From Amycolatopsis alkalitolerans (GTDB lineage: Bacteria > Actinomycetota > Actinomycetes > Mycobacteriales > Pseudonocardiaceae), in the NCBI RefSeq assembly GCF_006152065.1, contig NZ_VDFW01000028.1:28986-92985 (forward strand): 64,000 nucleotides of DNA, written 5' to 3'. Under the pieces are notes generated by a model. That model had not been told where the DNA came from, did not search any database, and saw only the letters and a list, made by a program, of their open reading frames with translations. Positions 62,393 to 64,000 of this stretch are shown in pieces. How positions within the stretch are numbered: position 1 is the first letter of the stretch; each line of letters begins with the position of its first letter. Both the position numbers and the translations under genes were made by a program.

Positions 62393-63871
62393 TAGGGCAG
62401 CCGCACTTGGTGGTCTTGGCTGGTGGGGGGTGTTGGCCGACCCTGTTGATCATGCGGGCAGCCGCCTCAAGATCATCAGATTGTGAGTCAAGAAAACAGT
62501 GAGGCGGCTGCGGCTGCCATGGTAGAGGGTGAGCTGGCGGTGTCGAATCTGGCTGTGTTGCAGGGGCGGCTGCGGTCGTGCTTTGCGCGGCGGGAACCGT
62601 TTGCGCAGGCGGGGAAGTATGTGGCCGAGCTGATGAGCGACGTGCCGCGCAAGAATGGGTGGAGTTTGGCTGAGCACGCCGGGGATGCGGCGCCGGATCG
62701 GATGCAGCGGCTGCTCAACCACGCCGTGTGGGACCACGACGCGACGCAGCGCGTGGTTCGTGGTTTCGTGGTCGAGCAGTTGCGCGATCAGCCGCTGGTG
62801 GTGGCGGCGCTGGACGAGTCCGGGCAGGAGAAGTCCGGTGAGGCCACGGCCGGAGCGCAGCGGCAATACATGGGGTGCGCGGGTCGAATCGCCAACGGGG
62901 TGAACACGGTCTATTGCGCCTATGCCACCCCCGGTGGACACGCTCTGGTCGGTGCTCGGATCTATGTGCCTCACGATCAGCTTGATGACCCCGAACGTCG
63001 CGCCGTGCTGGGGATCGACGGCGGGCTGGAGTTCCGGACCAAACCCCAGCTGGCGCACGACATTCTCGCCGACATGGTGACCGACGGGTCGATGCCGCCC
63101 TGGGCTGCGGGTGACGAGGTCTACGGCCGTGCAAGCGAACTGCGCGAGTTCTTGGAAGATAACGAGATCGGCTACGTGATGCGAGTCGGATGCGCCTTCC
63201 ACGCCGAGGTGGCACCCGGAATCAAGCTCCGCGCCGACGAGCTGGTGGCCCGGCACACCGTGCCGGAATCCTGGCAGATCTGCTCGGTGACCGGGTTCAA
63301 GGGCGAACGTCGCTACGGCTGGGCGTGGATCTCTACCACCAGCCCCCGCCATTTCCTGCTGGTCCGCAAACATCTCCAGACTGGGGAGTTGGCCTACCAC
63401 TACTGCTACATCCCGCCCACGCGGCCGATCCAGATGATGACACTGGTCCGGGTGGCGTGCCTGCGCTGGCCCGTGGAGGAGGATTTCGAGTTCGGCAAGG
63501 ACCATTTCGGACTCGACCATTCCCAGGTCCGGCTCTATACCGCGCTGTTGCGGCACATCGTGCTCACCATGGCCGCTCTCGCGGTCTGCGCCGTCACCGC
63601 CGCCCAGGCAAAAACCCGGACACCGGCGCCGATCCTGCCCACCACACCGGACGAGCAGCCACCGGAAGATCTCGGCCTGATCGCCCTGACCGTCGCCGAG
63701 ATCAAACGCCTATTCATGCTGGCCACCAGGCGACTCCTGCCCGAAACCCACCACCTGCACTGGGTCTGGTGGCGCCGACGCCACCAGACCCGCGCCCGCT
63801 GGTACCACCACCGCACCCGACTCCGCCGACAACTGGACACACCATGACAAGATCAAAGTTCGGCTGCCCTA
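62393..63871 (+). mobile_element. IS701-type insertion sequence
   Basis: A 1479-base element bounded by the inverted repeats TAGGGCAGCCG (62393-62403) and CGGCTGCCCTA (63861-63871); similarity continues inward (CTTG). The flanks are CTAG at 62389-62392 and CTAA at 63872-63875, a near match to the YTAR-type 4-base duplication of the family but not identical. It holds one transposase gene and appears intact. Confidence 0.8.
62483..63847 (+). CDS. IS701-family transposase
   Basis: A 454-residue DDE transposase. The first catalytic Asp is in VVAALDESGQEKSG, the second in AAGDEVYGRASELREFLE, and the final Glu in RWPVEEDFEFGKDHFGLDH. It spans nearly the whole element and has no visible defects. 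Confidence 0.92.
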   Translation: MSQENSEAAAAAMVEGELAVSNLAVLQGRLRSCFARREPFAQAGKYVAELMSDVPRKNGWSLAEHAGDAAPDRMQRLLNHAVWDHDATQRVVRGFVVEQLRDQPLVVAALDESGQEKSGEATAGAQRQYMGCAGRIANGVNTVYCAYATPGGHALVGARIYVPHDQLDDPERRAVLGIDGGLEFRTKPQLAHDILADMVTDGSMPPWAAGDEVYGRASELREFLEDNEIGYVMRVGCAFHAEVAPGIKLRADELVARHTVPESWQICSVTGFKGERRYGWAWISTTSPRHFLLVRKHLQTGELAYHYCYIPPTRPIQMMTLVRVACLRWPVEEDFEFGKDHFGLDHSQVRLYTALLRHIVLTMAALAVCAVTAAQAKTRTPAPILPTTPDEQPPEDLGLIALTVAEIKRLFMLATRRLLPETHHLHWVWWRRRHQTRARWYHHRTRLRRQLDTP

Positions 63872-63924
63872 CTAACTAGTCTGGATCTGACGGCGGACTT
63901 CGGCACGAAACACTGGACCAAACC

Positions 63925-64000
63925 TGAGGTTCCCCCAAGATCGTGGAGGCATGGACTATGAGGATGATGTGTTATGCCCGAGAAGAGGCGGCGGTTCGAC
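63925..64000 (+). mobile_element. left end of an IS3-type element, continuing past the window
   Basis: TGAGGTTCCCCC at 63925-63936 resembles an IS3-type inverted repeat. The ATG at 63974 opens a frame reading MPEKRRRFD, the common beginning of actinobacterial IS3 OrfA proteins. Only nine codons are in the window, so this is a partial call. Confidence 0.6.

Overview
The window is GC-rich actinomycete chromosomal DNA. GTG/TTG starts, GGAGG-type ribosome sites, 4-base start/stop overlaps, DUF5753 regulators, a SEDS-PBP gene fusion and IS21/IS5/IS701 elements all fit a soil actinomycete. A Pseudonocardiales relative such as Amycolatopsis is my inference; no rRNA or tRNA gene is present to settle it.

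Layout. (1) 0-12.6 kb, ordinary chromosome: YibE/F membrane protein, metallo-beta-lactamase-fold hydrolase, membrane-anchored cyclophilin, secreted sialidase-like propeller, a SEDS glycosyltransferase fused to a class B penicillin-binding protein, an MreB-like actin convergent to it, and a membrane-anchored PQQ-type propeller. (2) 12.6-16.4 kb, sulfate activation: CysD, a CysN-CysC fusion that can make PAPS, and a divergent TauE/SafE anion exporter. (3) 16.4-23.2 kb: a B12-binding radical SAM enzyme behind XRE and AraC regulators, a 6C-type non-coding RNA, two GNAT paralogues, and GntR and DUF5753 regulators. (4) 23.9-38 kb, the main metabolic island: IclR - sulfatase - IclR, a dead HigBA pair, then a complete minus-strand inositol-catabolism operon (iolD-iolC-iolB-aldolase-iolA-iolG-like-iolE-like) headed by its own IclR gene. 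(5) 38-47.9 kb, regulators and paralogues: a tandemly repeated [GNAT>  <AraC-like] pair, an ECF sigma gene translationally coupled to a TPR-AraC fusion, another AraC gene, and a zinc alcohol dehydrogenase/SDR pair. (6) 48-51.5 kb: an IS21 element nested precisely inside an IS5-type transposase gene. (7) 51.5-53.3 kb: luxS and a C7-cyclitol (EEVS-type) synthase. (8) 53.6-60.3 kb, a second, mirror-placed and decayed version of region 4: IclR fragment, broken iolE-like, fused remnants of iolG, iolA and iolD, then two intact IclR genes and a second sulfatase. (9) 60.3-64 kb: transposase remnants, a sulfotransferase, a complete IS701-type element and the first bases of an IS3-type element.

How it may work together (inference). 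Regions 4 and 8 repeatedly combine sulfatases, IclR regulators and inositol catabolism, which suggests uptake and desulfation of a sulfated cyclitol or glycoside followed by iol-type degradation. The second copy keeps its regulators and sulfatase while its catabolic genes have collapsed. Sulfate activation, a TSUP exporter and a sulfotransferase are also present, so the locus carries genes for both making and breaking sulfate esters. The C7-cyclitol synthase with luxS is a separate and unusual pairing. The 47-64 kb part is rich in insertion elements and is clearly a plastic region.
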